NCBI GenBank assembly: GCA_020205615.1
Contig: CM035171.1
Location: forward strand, 7,395,399-7,459,398
DNA: 64,000 nucleotides
Reading direction: 5' to 3'
Source: Panax quinquefolius
Lineage: Eukaryota; Streptophyta; Magnoliopsida; Apiales; Araliaceae
Shown here piece by piece: positions 25,104-39,000 of this stretch. Below the pieces are notes generated by a model. The model ran no database searches, was not told where the DNA came from, and saw only the letters and a list, made by a program, of their open reading frames with translations. Every line of letters begins with the position of its first letter. Within the stretch, counting starts at the first letter, position 1. A program made the position numbers and the translations under genes.

Positions 25104-25513
25104 CTCCCTCCGTCCTGTAGTTATAGGCTGATTTCTTTTGGCACATAGTTTAAGAAAATCAATTTAAGTGGCAATTTTAACATAAATTTTCCATATATAC
25201 CCCTTAATATGGAATTAATGAATAAGTTAATTATTCCTTATTTATCACACTGGAACTTTCAACTTCATTGATTGACGTATTAAAGTCCATAACCATAGAA
25301 CTTTAACCAAAGAGAATACAACAACATTAAATGTGGTGATAAAAATAATGACATTGAATGTTGTTTCTTCAAAAAAAGAGTAATGGTTGAATATTTATTA
25401 TAAGGGCATAAAAGTAAAACAATGAACCAACTAAATTTTATAAATAGTAAGTAGCCTATATATTGGGACATCTCAAAATGGAAAATCAGCCTATAACTAT
25501 GGGACGGAGGGAG
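25104..25513. mobile_element. Stowaway-type MITE, 410 bp
   Basis: Terminal inverted repeats of about 32 bp begin CTCCCTCCGTCC and continue into TAGTTATAGGCTGATTT on both ends, flanked by TA duplications (25102-25103 and 25514-25515). The interior is AT-rich without coding content. It lies between the remnant targeting exon and the first catalytic exon of beta-amylase copy A, that is, in the former first intron. Confidence 0.88.
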
Positions 25514-25993
25514 TATAAACCAAATGATTTGTGCAGTGACTGTGTGGACAACTTCTGGGTTCTAATAAGACCATGCTCTCATTTACATTTTGTCCTTCTA
25601 GTATAGGGTTTCCTACAGAAAGCGTTGTATCATTTTATGGATATCCTTAGATAAATCCCTCAAATGATTTTGGATATTCAAAAGAGGGGTGATAAATTTT
25701 GTGGGGTCTCAGAATAACATCATATTTAATGAGTTAATAGCCTTAATTAACTAGCTTTATGATTATATTTATTAATGTTTTTACTAATGAGGACCTGCTC
25801 CAACCACGCGTCATATTGGACTCTCGGTTACTCCATTAATCCTGAGTGTGTTTAGTACCCGTCCCACACATGCTAGACAATTATAGATACAAGGCAGAAG
25901 AATTGTTATCTGATCTCCTCACTTGGCTCTCTGGGCCACATATTATGCTATTGGTAGGAGTAGTAACTAGTAACAATGAGAAAGACTAGTTAC

Positions 25994-26256
25994 CTCTGGT
26001 TCACTGGTAGAAACCTCAGTTACCGTAGCTTGAGGATTTCTAACCATTCTGTGGGTGCTGAATGTGAGACTAGGCCTAAATTGTGCCGTTGGTGGCTCAA
26101 TTTGTCAGTGCTAATTGGGAAAATTTAGGATGGTGCAGTCCAATCTTTGGTGGCAAGCCACCCAGTTTTTGAGTAAATGGTGGTGCTTGCCATGGTGACA
26201 GCTTACTATTGTTACTTTGGAGAATTGTTATCGATGCGTTTGAATCAAGACGCCAT
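25994..26256 (-). pseudogene. Remnant plastid-targeting first exon of beta-amylase copy A
   Basis: Upstream of copy A a transit-peptide-like sequence is encoded in broken frames. It has an ATG at 26256 followed within four codons by a stop; a Ser/Lys/Pro-rich stretch in a second frame (NASITILQSNNSKLSPW onward, to a stop near 26097); then a third segment (AQFRPSLTFSTHR, MVRNPQATVTEVSTSEPE) ending exactly at a donor GAG|GTAACT at 25993. The acceptor ATTCAG|AAAATG at 24949 joins it in phase 0 to the catalytic exon, giving EPE-KMQSPAP. Composition (Ser, Thr, basic, few acidic residues early) suits a chloroplast transit peptide. Frameshifts make it non-functional. No equivalent is visible upstream of copy B. 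Confidence 0.55.
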
Positions 26257-27328
26257 GGAAATATAGAGGAAGGAAGAAGCAGGCAAACACATGCAAGATA
26301 GAGAGAGAGAGAAATCTGTTTTGTTTTTTGTGATTCTGATTGTGATTTTTTTTTTTCTGGTTGTATGCAATGCATATGTATTTGTGGTTTTGGAGTGAAA
26401 AACAAGTGGTTGGTGATTATTTCTCAAATATGCAAACTTCAAATAGCAATATTGTATATGAATATTATTAGTCGTCCTCTTTTTTCCCCTTAATTCCTTG
26501 AACCATCGTAATCGGTTCTTTGCTTGGATGTGTTACTTTCATGGTAGTTTTACTTTTTCTATTTTTTGTTAAATTTTAACGGTGTCTGAAAGAAGAAACT
26601 ATATAAATGTAGCAAAGGAGACGAGATGATCTAATGTTTATTGTACTGAGTTACTGACCTTTCAGATATATATACAATAAATGAACACTTAACTGATGGA
26701 AAGAATGGAGTAGTATTCTGTATTCATCACATGAGGAAATAGGCCCATTGACATTGAATTTTGTCGTTTGGGGCACGCAGCAGTTATAACTGAAATATGT
26801 ATGTATGTATGTATATTCACTTATATTCTTCTTGATGATAGAATTCACAAGTAACCACGCACCAACAAGGACCGAATACAAATAAATTATCCTCTAACTA
26901 TGTTTAATACTCCTGTAGAATAGAGATGTGCCCTTAATTGGCTTCACGTGCCACATTCTTACCTTCCCTTTTTCCAAACAACATGTCCGAGACAAAAAAA
27001 AAAATTCAAGACAAACCATGTACTACTCCACGATATTAACTGAAACTCATTACATTATTCAGTCGTCTAATTATATATACACGACTCCTGAAACCATGAA
27101 ACAGCATACACTTCAACATAGCAGCACAAATTCAAATCCCACATTCCCATGGCCATGGCGACTAAACATACTCCCACTAGTCTGCCACCTTTATTAAATA
27201 TAGGTAAAAAAAACTCAAAACATCGCATAACATTACGTGCATTTATTTTGGCATTATTCGGCTGGCTCAGCACTGAAACGTGTATATACATACATATATT
27301 TATATATATATAAGTGATGTTCATCTGA
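26257..27328. other. Spacer between the two beta-amylase copies
   Basis: Contains the presumptive leader and promoter of copy A (a GAGAGA run at about 26300-26312), a short (TATG)n run near 26797-26812, and the 3' flank of copy B. AT-rich; no gene-like ORF. Confidence 0.5.
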
Positions 27329-29663
<2,335 letters not shown>

Positions 29664-29787
29664 TTTCTTAGTGAAGAAAGAAATGGAGGGAAGTTCTGGT
29701 GTTCAATACGAGTCTTGCCAATTCTTTTATAGAGAGCTGAGAGCATGGTTTTGTTGCAATGTTACTGTACTCTCTCCATCCAAAATA

Positions 29788-30070
29788 CTCCATCCGTTCC
29801 TTAATATATGTCATTTTAGACTTGTGCACATGTATTAAGGAAATGATTGTATAGTATTAAATATACTATCAATTATCTATATTGCCCTTATATTGAAAGA
29901 AGAGAATGTTATTTATTGGGTAAAAAATAGTGAGAGAACCAAAGTTATATTTATTACTTAAGATAATATTGGAAACTAAGCAATTAATGTTTACTTGAAA
30001 TTCTCAAACGACTTATATTTAGGAACAAAAATATTTCTCTAAAACGACTTATATTAAGGAATGGAGGGAG
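29788..30070. mobile_element. Stowaway-type MITE, 283 bp
   Basis: Inverted ends begin CTCCATCCGTTCCTTAATAT on the left and, as reverse complement of the right end, CTCCCTCCATTCCTTAATAT; TA flanks both sides (29786-29787 and 30071-30072). A second left-type terminus (CTCTCTCCATCCAAAATA) about 20 bp upstream suggests insertion next to or into another copy. It lies about 125 bp upstream of the beta-amylase copy B start codon. Confidence 0.85.
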
Positions 30071-30429
30071 TATAAGATAAGAGTTTTCAAACTCGAGCTA
30101 AATACATCTTCAAACTCCAAAATTGACATAAATTTTGGTCAATAATAAATATTGTAAACTATTTTAAAAGTAATATTTATTGTAAGATTTATTTTTTCAT
30201 AATTTTTAATGAATTATCTCAAATTTTTTTAAGTTTAAAATATATTAAATTAACATTAAAAAATTAATAATAATTTTGTAATTTAAAACAAAAGCAAGTA
30301 CTATTAAAGTGAACCAACTACCCATGGGGGAGTCGGGAGTCGGGACCACTTCTAGATAGATCACGCTCACACCGATGTTTTGTCTTGGAGTTTTTTCTAT
30401 AGGGATAGGATTATTGGACATTTTTAATT

Positions 30430-30670
30430 TTTTTTTGTTTTTCTTGTTACTTCTAAAAAAATATATAGTATTTATTTTAATTAAAAATTTAACAGAATAC
30501 AGTATTTTAGGTGTAATTTGAATACATATACAAGAATAAGATTGTATATACTGTACAACCATATTTTGTATATGTATTCAAATTACACCTCAAAATAACG
30601 TATTAGGTAAAAATTTCGTTAAAATAAATACTATATATTTTTTGGTAGACAAAAAAAAGCAAAAAAATAA
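30430..30670. mobile_element. Long palindromic MITE
   Basis: Two arms of at least 75 bp are almost perfect inverted copies around a centre near 30550. Each carries TATATAGTATTTATTTTAA at the outside and GGTGTAATTTGAATACATA nearer the centre. The whole can fold into one hairpin. No coding content. The outer motif AGTATTTATTTTAATTAA is shared with the palindrome at 2341-2456, pointing to one family. Confidence 0.8.
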
Positions 30671-31689
30671 TAATTTTGGGACCGGTCCTATTGGACCTGT
30701 CTGCCAATACTTATTCTTTGTGCTGATAATAATTGACTCTCTTTTTTCTATAGAAAGCACTGTATAAAATATGTAATTAACCCAAAGGATTATGCGTCCA
30801 TGTTTTTGATTCCATGCATCCAGCACCTTCACCCACATTGTTAAACTCCAGATATGGGCTTTACTTACAAATGCAATCTCCCAACACATTTTTAGATATG
30901 TGCACCTTCGGTGAGTTAAGATATTTTTAGATTTTAATATAAATTTATTTAAAAATATATGAAATTGATATTTAAAAATTAGTAATGATCTTATAATTCA
31001 CATATCAGTGTAATGCTTTTGGAGAACATACCATTGTTTGGCATTGACATTGACATTGACATTGACATTGACATTGTTATGCTAATCGGCCTTTCCAGAG
31101 GATAATATGATGACTAAATAATGTGGAGAGGAATTCAACAAGGCTATTGAAAATATATATTTAGAAATTTTCCTCTCAAGTTATGCTTACTACTTACTAA
31201 TTTATGTGGTGTGTGCAATTAAAAATAAAGTAAAATATTTGAAAAACATGGATGAAAAAAATAAAAATAAAAAGCGGAAGAAAGAAGAGATTTGATGATA
31301 AGTCGTGAGTGTAGTGAGATTGTTTTGAGTTTACTCTTGTGAATAAATAATTTAGTTAAAATATAACTATTTTTAAATTTAATCATAAAATAAAATAACA
31401 TAAGGTGGGAGACATTTAAAATATCATAGAATGAAGAAAAAACTAAATAAATAATTATTTTATTTACAAAAAAAACAACAACTTCTCGTGACCGTTCCAC
31501 CTCGAAAGAGTGAAACGACAAGTTGAGCATTTAAAAAAGGTACAGATAATAATTCAAAATGTTGAATACCATAAAGTTTATTAATCAACATAAAATTCAA
31601 AAGACGCGACAAATGGACCCGGTGTTAGTTCACCATGGACGGAGGAAATTGATGCAGGACAGATTTGGTTCACCAAACCGAAGATCAAC

Positions 31690-31730
31690 CCCCTTCCCCC
31701 ACCCCCCCACCCCCCCACCCCCCCACCCCA
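31690..31730. repeat. C-rich tract (CCCCCCCA)n
   Basis: Runs of six to seven C separated by single A or T residues, about 40 bp. The opposite strand is a G-rich sequence with at least four G-runs, able in principle to form a G-quadruplex. ORFs through it are low-complexity artefacts. Confidence 0.8.
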
Positions 31731-32351
31731 ATCTAAAAAAAAAATTAAAATGGACGGAGAGGGCTTATGTTCTGATACCAAAAATAATACAATACATATT
31801 TTAGACGAAGAATTAATGGAAAATTAATTATGATTTAAATTTTATGTTTAAATTATTAAAACCTCTCAAGTGTAAAAACTTTGCGTATCGACATCAAGAT
31901 GGATAAAATATCTCTACGGTATCAGAGGCGGAAAGAGGGGGGTTCGAGGGGTTTTTGGCTTTCCTTTCCCTTTCTTTTTCTTTTATGTATTTTCCTTCTT
32001 CTTTTATTTTTTTTTGCTTTTGCTTTATCATCAAAGTGGGGGCAGAAAAAGGTGGTAACAATTCTTTCTATAAACTAATTAAAATTAAAAAAGCTAAAAA
32101 AATAAAATAAATTTTTTGGGATCTCATTATAGTGACCATAAGTGCATCATAGTTCTATCCTATCAAGATTATTAAATATCTCTTTTTTCTTTTTTTTGTT
32201 GGAATTCTTTCTTTCAAGCTAATTAATCACATGAACCACAATATAAGGTTTTGAATATATAATATTATAATTTTTAATTTATATATAAAAGTAACTAATC
32301 AGTTGACTACAAAATTTAAAGTCTGATTAATAATCTCATAGTTCTGGGGAA

Positions 32352-32357
<6 letters not shown>

Positions 32358-32408
<51 letters not shown>
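32358..32408. repeat. (AT)n microsatellite
   Basis: About 50 bp of uninterrupted AT dinucleotides just before the first LTR sequence. Confidence 0.9.
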
Positions 32409-32413
<5 letters not shown>

Positions 32414-32425
32414 ATTAGACTCAAA

Positions 32426-33209
32426 TGTGACGCCCCCAAATGGTGTATATCACCCATCTTGAGTCGCCAGATACAAGGTAATCAATACAAATACAACTTA
32501 ATTATACAACAATGTGTAAAATACTTACAAATCATAAAATCATGAGTTTTAATACAAATATTGTCATCTGTATAATATCCACACTCAATGGAGTCCTATT
32601 ACATTTATTATCACACTATTTTACGAATAGTGAGGACTCTTAATGCACCATCTAGGATCATCACTCGCTCTTCCTCACTAGTCCCAAATACGCTTTCATT
32701 TCCTAAAGAGAACAAAAGAAAAGAAGGGTGAGCTCAACTAGCCCAATAAGAAATATTATGACTAAGATAATGCAGAATAAATTATCATTAGCCTTCAACG
32801 GTATTAAACTGATAAAATATAATAAATATCAAGTTTAACTGCATGGGAACAAGTAATCCATTAGAAGAGTCAAGTAAAGTATAAAATCTACTATCTTCTA
32901 TGATTTAAAAGGTTTTTCATCACTTTTATCGCTGAGACTCAGCTTAATAAATAAAATCGAATCATCCTGCTCCACGACCAAGGATATTCATGTAATCATC
33001 AATGGTCACGACTATACCGAATAATCCTCGGTCATAATCATACCAACAACTCGCCCACCAATGAACTACAAAGCAACGAGACATTTTATCACATCATTCG
33101 TCACATTACTACCGTGATTATACCGAATAATCCTCGGTCATAATCATACCAAGTCCATCTACGCATCGTAAGCCAAAGATGACTTTCAACATAATATAAG
33201 CATGAGGAT
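32426..33209 (-). repeat. Older chromovirus LTR fragment (family B), left part
   Basis: Starts TGTGACGCCCCCAAATGG and matches the LTR that starts at 49341 (shared CACCCATCTTGAGTCGCC-type start, ATTATGACTAAGATAATGC, tandem CCGAATAATCCTCGGTCATA blocks). It is interrupted at 33209 by insertion of the complete family A element and resumes at 43583. It carries no coding sequence. Confidence 0.75.
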
Positions 33210-36017
33210 TGTGGCGCCCCAAAATAGGTATACATCACCTATTCGGAGTTGTCAATACATACGTATGTAAACAACTACAACTTTATTATTACAACCAGAA
33301 AAGCGTGAGTTTGAATACAAATATTATCTTCTGCATAATATCTATACTCAAATAAATCCTCATCACATTTATTGATACATTATTTTACAAAAATGGTGAG
33401 GACTACTAAACAATCCTTTCTAAAACCTTCATTCCATACCCGACTCGCATTTCGCTTATATTCTCGCCTCCGAGAAAAATGGAACAAAAAGGAAAAGGGT
33501 GAGCTCAACTAGCTCAAGAAAGAATATTATGACTAAGATAATATACAACAAATTATCGTTAGTCTTCAACAGGAAAAATCTAATAGAATACAATAGACAA
33601 CAAATTTTAAATCAATATTCGCAATGAAATAATAATTCATTAGAAGAGTTAAGAGAGAATGCAAACTACTATCTTCTATGTATGAATTTAAAAGTTCATC
33701 GCTCATCTTTTATCCTCCTCACATCAATCAATATACATCTGGAACCAAATATTCATCTTTTGCACTACGTGCCAAAGATATTCATCGATTAGTCATGTTC
33801 ATTTAAACACTGCTCATCTTTGCACTACGGGCCAAAGATATTCTTCAGAATCATTCATCTTTGCACTACAGCCAAAGATATTCTTAAGAAATCATTCATC
33901 TTTTGCACTACAGTGCCAAAGATATTCCATAATATCATCATTTAAGACCGAGGATGATGAAAAATATTTTTTTTAAAGAAACGAATCCAAAGAAACAAAA
34001 TGACAAGGATTAAGGATTAAGGATTCGTACTTGGTTTTATCCACGCCCAAAAATACCTCAAAATAATCATAGTGGTGTAAAATTCAAGAATGATCAAAAC
34101 ACGGATACAATCGAGTTAGTATCCGTAATAGATGTTTTAGACGAAAAGAAGAAATTTTATTTTTCTATTGAATAATCCGATATCGTGAATAGGTCAGATA
34201 TCGTGAATAGTGCCGATACGTGAATAAGAACTCCGACACCAAAAGATAGAAATTCCACAAAAACATCTTCACGCTTCATGAATAGTACTTTCGTGAATAA
34301 GAACTCGTGAATAAGAACTCATTGAATAAAAGAATTTCGTGAATAAGAACTCATGAATAAGTAACCCATGAATAGTAACCCCAGATATGAAAAAGTTCTA
34401 AATTTGATAAAAACTTCAGATCAACATTTCAAGATAATGATATTGAAGAAATAATATCATTACTGAAAAAAAAATAATATCCCTTACCTCGAAAAGATCA
34501 AGACTTAAATAGAATCACTAGGTATAGTCTTTGAAGGAACTTGCACCGCCTAGCAATACTCAAAGTATACTCAAAATACTCACAAGAATACGCTCGATAA
34601 TATAGAGAGAGAAAACTTCAGCTTTACGTGTGATTTTCAATTCTAACCCAAGACCCTATTTATAGAAATTCTTAGAACACCAAAAAGCAGAAAATTTAAT
34701 AAATTAATATATATATATATCAAATTCATACGCCAACCTTAGAATTCAGATCCTAGCATTTCCCACATGCCACCTTCTAGAAAAGTAAGAAAAAAAACGT
34801 TTTTCATAAAATAAATAATTAAAACTTTCAAAAAATCAATTATTTCGGAGCTTCGGAACTTCAATAATTCATAATAAATAGCCCTTTCATCAGAAAATTT
34901 GAATCTCGTGAGTTTTTATAGGAAATTCAATTCTCTACAACTTTGCAGAAGAAAGTTTTTCCAAATTCCAAATGGAAATTGACCGAAATCCACAAACGGT
35001 CGATTTTACAGGCTATAATCAAATTTCAGTCAATAAATGGGGTCCACCGACATGTTTAACATGTTTTAAACATTTATTGCAACAAAAATACTCTTCCTCC
35101 TCGTATACTCATATATCCCACATTCGTTGTAAAAATATCACCGTTAATATATTATTAAAATAATATATTTAAATGAATTATTTTATCGTAAAAAGATAAA
35201 ATATTAATTTTCAACAATTGTCATTTTAAAAATTTCTCCATCTATATCCATATAAAATCAATATTTTCCTCATCATATAAATCAATAATTAATTATTCAC
35301 AAATAATATTACGTAATCACAATATTGACAACCGTGCGCCCCAGAGAAAGAGGGGCTTTCCAATAAGAATTTCTTCATCTAGCCGCAATTAGATGACCAA
35401 ACCTCTCCTTAGATGTAACTTTCTAGACATTGCCAATAATGTTATCTAATAATATTATTCGGATAATATGAATTATTGATTCGATAATGAAAAATCTTGT
35501 GTAATGACAATTATCAAACAACAAAGAATATAAAATATCAACGCAAAGAATTATTAACTCAATAAAATATCGAATAAAGAATTATCGTAACCATTATTGA
35601 GTAGTGCCTTCTTCACGTAAGAATCAATAATTAGTGCAATACCGTAATGTAACCGTCAACAACGCCAGATTAGTGTGTTTTAACCACCGGTATTCCAACA
35701 AGATAATCTGCAATAACTACGCCATTTATTTAAAAACAACTCATATTTGTTGCTTTCTTCATCCAATCGCTTTCACATGGGGCCCACACACATGTCGCTA
35801 CTGTCAGCATTTAATATTCCCCGACAAAGATTTAATATTCCACGACCAAACGAATATTCCCCGACAACAATGAATATTTTATAACCACTTGCTTATTTTG
35901 AAATATTTGCGTATTTAACCCTTAACTATCCACATTAATCAAATCAACCCTTACTATTTCAAAATAATAAATAAATAAAGGAAATTCCTTTTATTTAAAA
36001 ATTTTTGGGGTCTTACA
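33210..36017 (-). repeat. LTR of family A element (3' LTR by coding strand)
   Basis: 2.8 kb, bounded by TG and CA on the + strand (TGTGGCGCCCC to GGGGTCTTACA). It includes a roughly 50-bp tandem array containing CATCTTTGCACTACGGCCAAAG-type units at about 33751-33930 and a short-unit array of GTGAATA(A/G) sequences at about 34185-34385. The match to the other LTR is long and collinear, with scattered one- to several-base differences. Confidence 0.88.
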
Positions 36018-36032
36018 ACCTTCCTCCTTATG
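36018..36032 (-). other. Polypurine tract of family A element
   Basis: On the coding strand the purine-rich AAGGAGGAAGGT lies directly against the TGTAAGACCC start of the 3' LTR. It primes plus-strand DNA synthesis in retrotransposons. Confidence 0.7.
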
Positions 36033-36059
36033 AAATTTCGCCCTCGAAATTGACGTGAC

Positions 36060-39000
36060 GATACTGTGTGTTTGAAAAGGTGAGGATACCTCGCTTTCAT
36101 TTCGCTTTCCATTCCCGTGTCATTTCCTATATAGCATGATTCCTCCACAAAACTTTAACTTGTGGTATGACCTTTAGACGTAGGACATGCTCCTTCCTAT
36201 CCAAGATCTTGACAGTACCTCCTCATACGTTAAGTCTTCTATTATCTCGTCCGGGTTAACTCAATAATGTGGTTCGGTCTTTCACATATTTACGGGTACG
36301 GATATGTGAAACACATTATGAACACGAGACATACTTTCGGAGGTAACGCAAGTCTATAGGCTACATTTCCTACTTCGGTCAAGAATTTGAAATGGACCAA
36401 TAAATCGTGGATCGAGCTTTCCTCTCTTCCCAAATCTTGTAACTCCTTCCACGGAGCAACTCGCAACAATACACGATCCCCTACATTAAATTCCACGTCC
36501 TTTCGATGAAGATCCGCATAACTCTTTTGTCGATCTTGTGCCGTTTGTATACGCTGTCGAATCATTTGGATCTTTTCGGTGATCATACGTATTAACTCGG
36601 GTCCCAACAATGTTGCTTCACCCACCTCATCCCAACATATTGAGAACGACATTTTCGTCCCATATAATGCTTCAATGGAGCCACACCTATACTTGCACGA
36701 TAACTGTTGTTGTAGGAGAATTCCACCAATGGTAAATACTTATCCCAACTACCCTTGAAGTCTAGGACACGAGTCTTAATAGATCTTCAAGAGTTTGAAT
36801 AGTCCTCTCATTGTCCGTCATCTGTTTGGGGATGGTATGCTCAAACTAAATCGCAAATCCGCGCCCATAGCTTTTTGCAAGCTAACCCAAAATCTTGAAG
36901 TGAATCTTGGGTCACGATCCAAACTATGGATACAGTATGCCATGCAACCTCACAATCTCATTCACGTATATACTAAAGAAGACATTCAAGGGAATAAGTC
37001 TCCGTGACGGCAAGAAATGAGCGGAACTTGGTTAATCTATCAACAATAACCCAAATAGCATTGATGCCTTGAGAAACCGTAGGAAGACCCGTGAACGAAA
37101 TCCATAGTAATGTGTTCCCACTTCCATTCCGGAATCTCAAGTGGTTGCAACGGACCCTTAGGAACAAGATGCTCGCTTTACACGCTGGCAAGTTAAACAC
37201 ATCGAGATAAACTTTGCAATCTCTCTCTTCATATTGTTCCACCAAAATGTATGTCAAGATCACGATACATTTTAGTACTTCCAGGATGGATTGCAAATGG
37301 CGTATTGTGCCTCAATCATAATCTTGTACTTCAAATCGTAGTCGTTAGGAACACAAAGTCTAGAGTGGACTCAAGTATTCCTTCTTCATCAATTCTCGCT
37401 CGAATAGCTCCTTCTTGTACTTTCTTCTTCATACGCGATCATCTCGGCCCATTCGGTGGCTTGAGCAACCTTAACTTTTTCTATTAAAGTTGGTTCTATG
37501 CGATACTTGACATCATCGCACTTTTCGTTCCGCATATGATCTTCTACTCAATGCGTCGCCACCACGCTTGCTTTACCGGGATGGTATTGAATAGTGTGGT
37601 CGTAGTCTTTCAATAGCTCGAGCCAACGTCACCGCCAGTGTTGAGTTCTTTTTGAGTGAAGAAATATTTAAGGCTTTTATGGTCCAATATATCTCCACTT
37701 TCTCCCCATATAGATAGTGCCTCCATATTTTTAAGCGAACGATCGCTGCACGCTAACTCTAGATCATGAGTAGGATAATTCCTCTCATACTCTTTAAGTT
37801 GTCGCGAGGCATAAAGGCTATGACTTTCCCACGTTGCATGAGAACACATCCTAACCCTTTGCACCAAAGCATCGCTTGTAGATAACAAATCCATCCGAAC
37901 CGGATGGTATTGTTAGAACAGTCTTGAAATAAGTCTCCTCTTAAGCTCTTGAAACTTTTCTCGCATTCTTCGCTCCAAACGAATTTTGTATCCTTCGAGT
38001 TAGCTGAGTTAATGGAGTAGCGATTCGAGAAAACCCTTCCAACGAATCTCCGATAATAACCAAATTAAGCCCAAAAGCTACGTGATTTGAACCATGACTT
38101 TGGTTGCTCCTAACTTTGTATTGCTTCAATCTTGGCACGGATCAACAGATACTCCATGTTTCGACACCACGTGCCCAAGGAATGCTACTTCCTCGCCGCG
38201 AACTCGCATTTCTTCAATTTGGCATATAGTTGGTTTTCACGAAGCCTTTGGAGTACCGAATTTTCCAAATGGTGCTCATGATCTTCACGGCTTTTGGAAT
38301 ATATGAGGATGTCATCAATAAAGACAACAACGAATTGATCCAAATATTCCTTGAATACTTGGTTCATCATATCCATGAAAGCATGCAGAGCATTAGTTAG
38401 TCCGAAAGACATGACTAAGAATTCATAATGCCCATACCGAAGTTCAAGGCGCCTTTGGAATATCCTCGCCTAATCTTCAAATTGATGATATCCGAATCGA
38501 AGATCGATTTTTGAAAAGAATTGTGCCCCTTGCAATCGGTCAAACAAGTCATCAATACGAGGTAGAGGATACCTATTCTTGATGGTGACATGGTTCAATT
38601 CCGATAGTCGATACAAAAGTCGCATACTCCGCTTCTTTCTTCTTTACAAATAAAACAGAGCACCCCAAGGAGATGTACTAGATCTAATGAAACCGATGTC
38701 CAACAATTCACAGTAGTTGGACCTTTAACTCTGAAGTTCAATAGAGCCATTCGATATGGGGTTTTAGAAATGGGCTTTGTACATGCGGGTTCAAGATCAA
38801 TAAAGAATTCAACTTCACGCCTACGGGTAGACCGGAAGTTCTTCGAAATACGTCGGAAAGTCAATAACAACAGAATATTATTCAAATTTGACGTGTCTTT
38901 ATTCAAATCCATAACATGGGCTAAGAAAGCTTGACATCCGCTTTTTAATAAACGAATAGCTTTATGATTAGATATGACGATGATCGATTTTAATGGTTTA

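Larger units (their letters stand above)
29664..32425. other. Spacer with several non-autonomous elements and simple repeats
   Basis: Upstream flank of beta-amylase copy B leading into the retrotransposon block. It holds a Stowaway MITE (29788-30070), a long palindromic MITE (30430-30670), a (GACATT)n hexamer run (about 31042-31075), a C-rich tract (about 31690-31730) and a long (AT)n tract (about 32358-32408). ORFs in this interval overlap these repeats and carry no recognisable domain. Confidence 0.6.

Noticed and set aside
31559..31804. ORF with Pro-rich run
   Set aside because: Created by the C-rich low-complexity tract.
33751..33930. Regularly spaced repeats resembling a CRISPR-like array
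   Set aside because: The units are contiguous and imperfect, both parts vary together, and they recur at the same place in both LTRs of a plant retrotransposon; this is a tandem array.
35634..35873. 79-codon ORF in the family A LTR
   Set aside because: It lies entirely within the LTR, is not preserved in the partner LTR, and resembles no protein.
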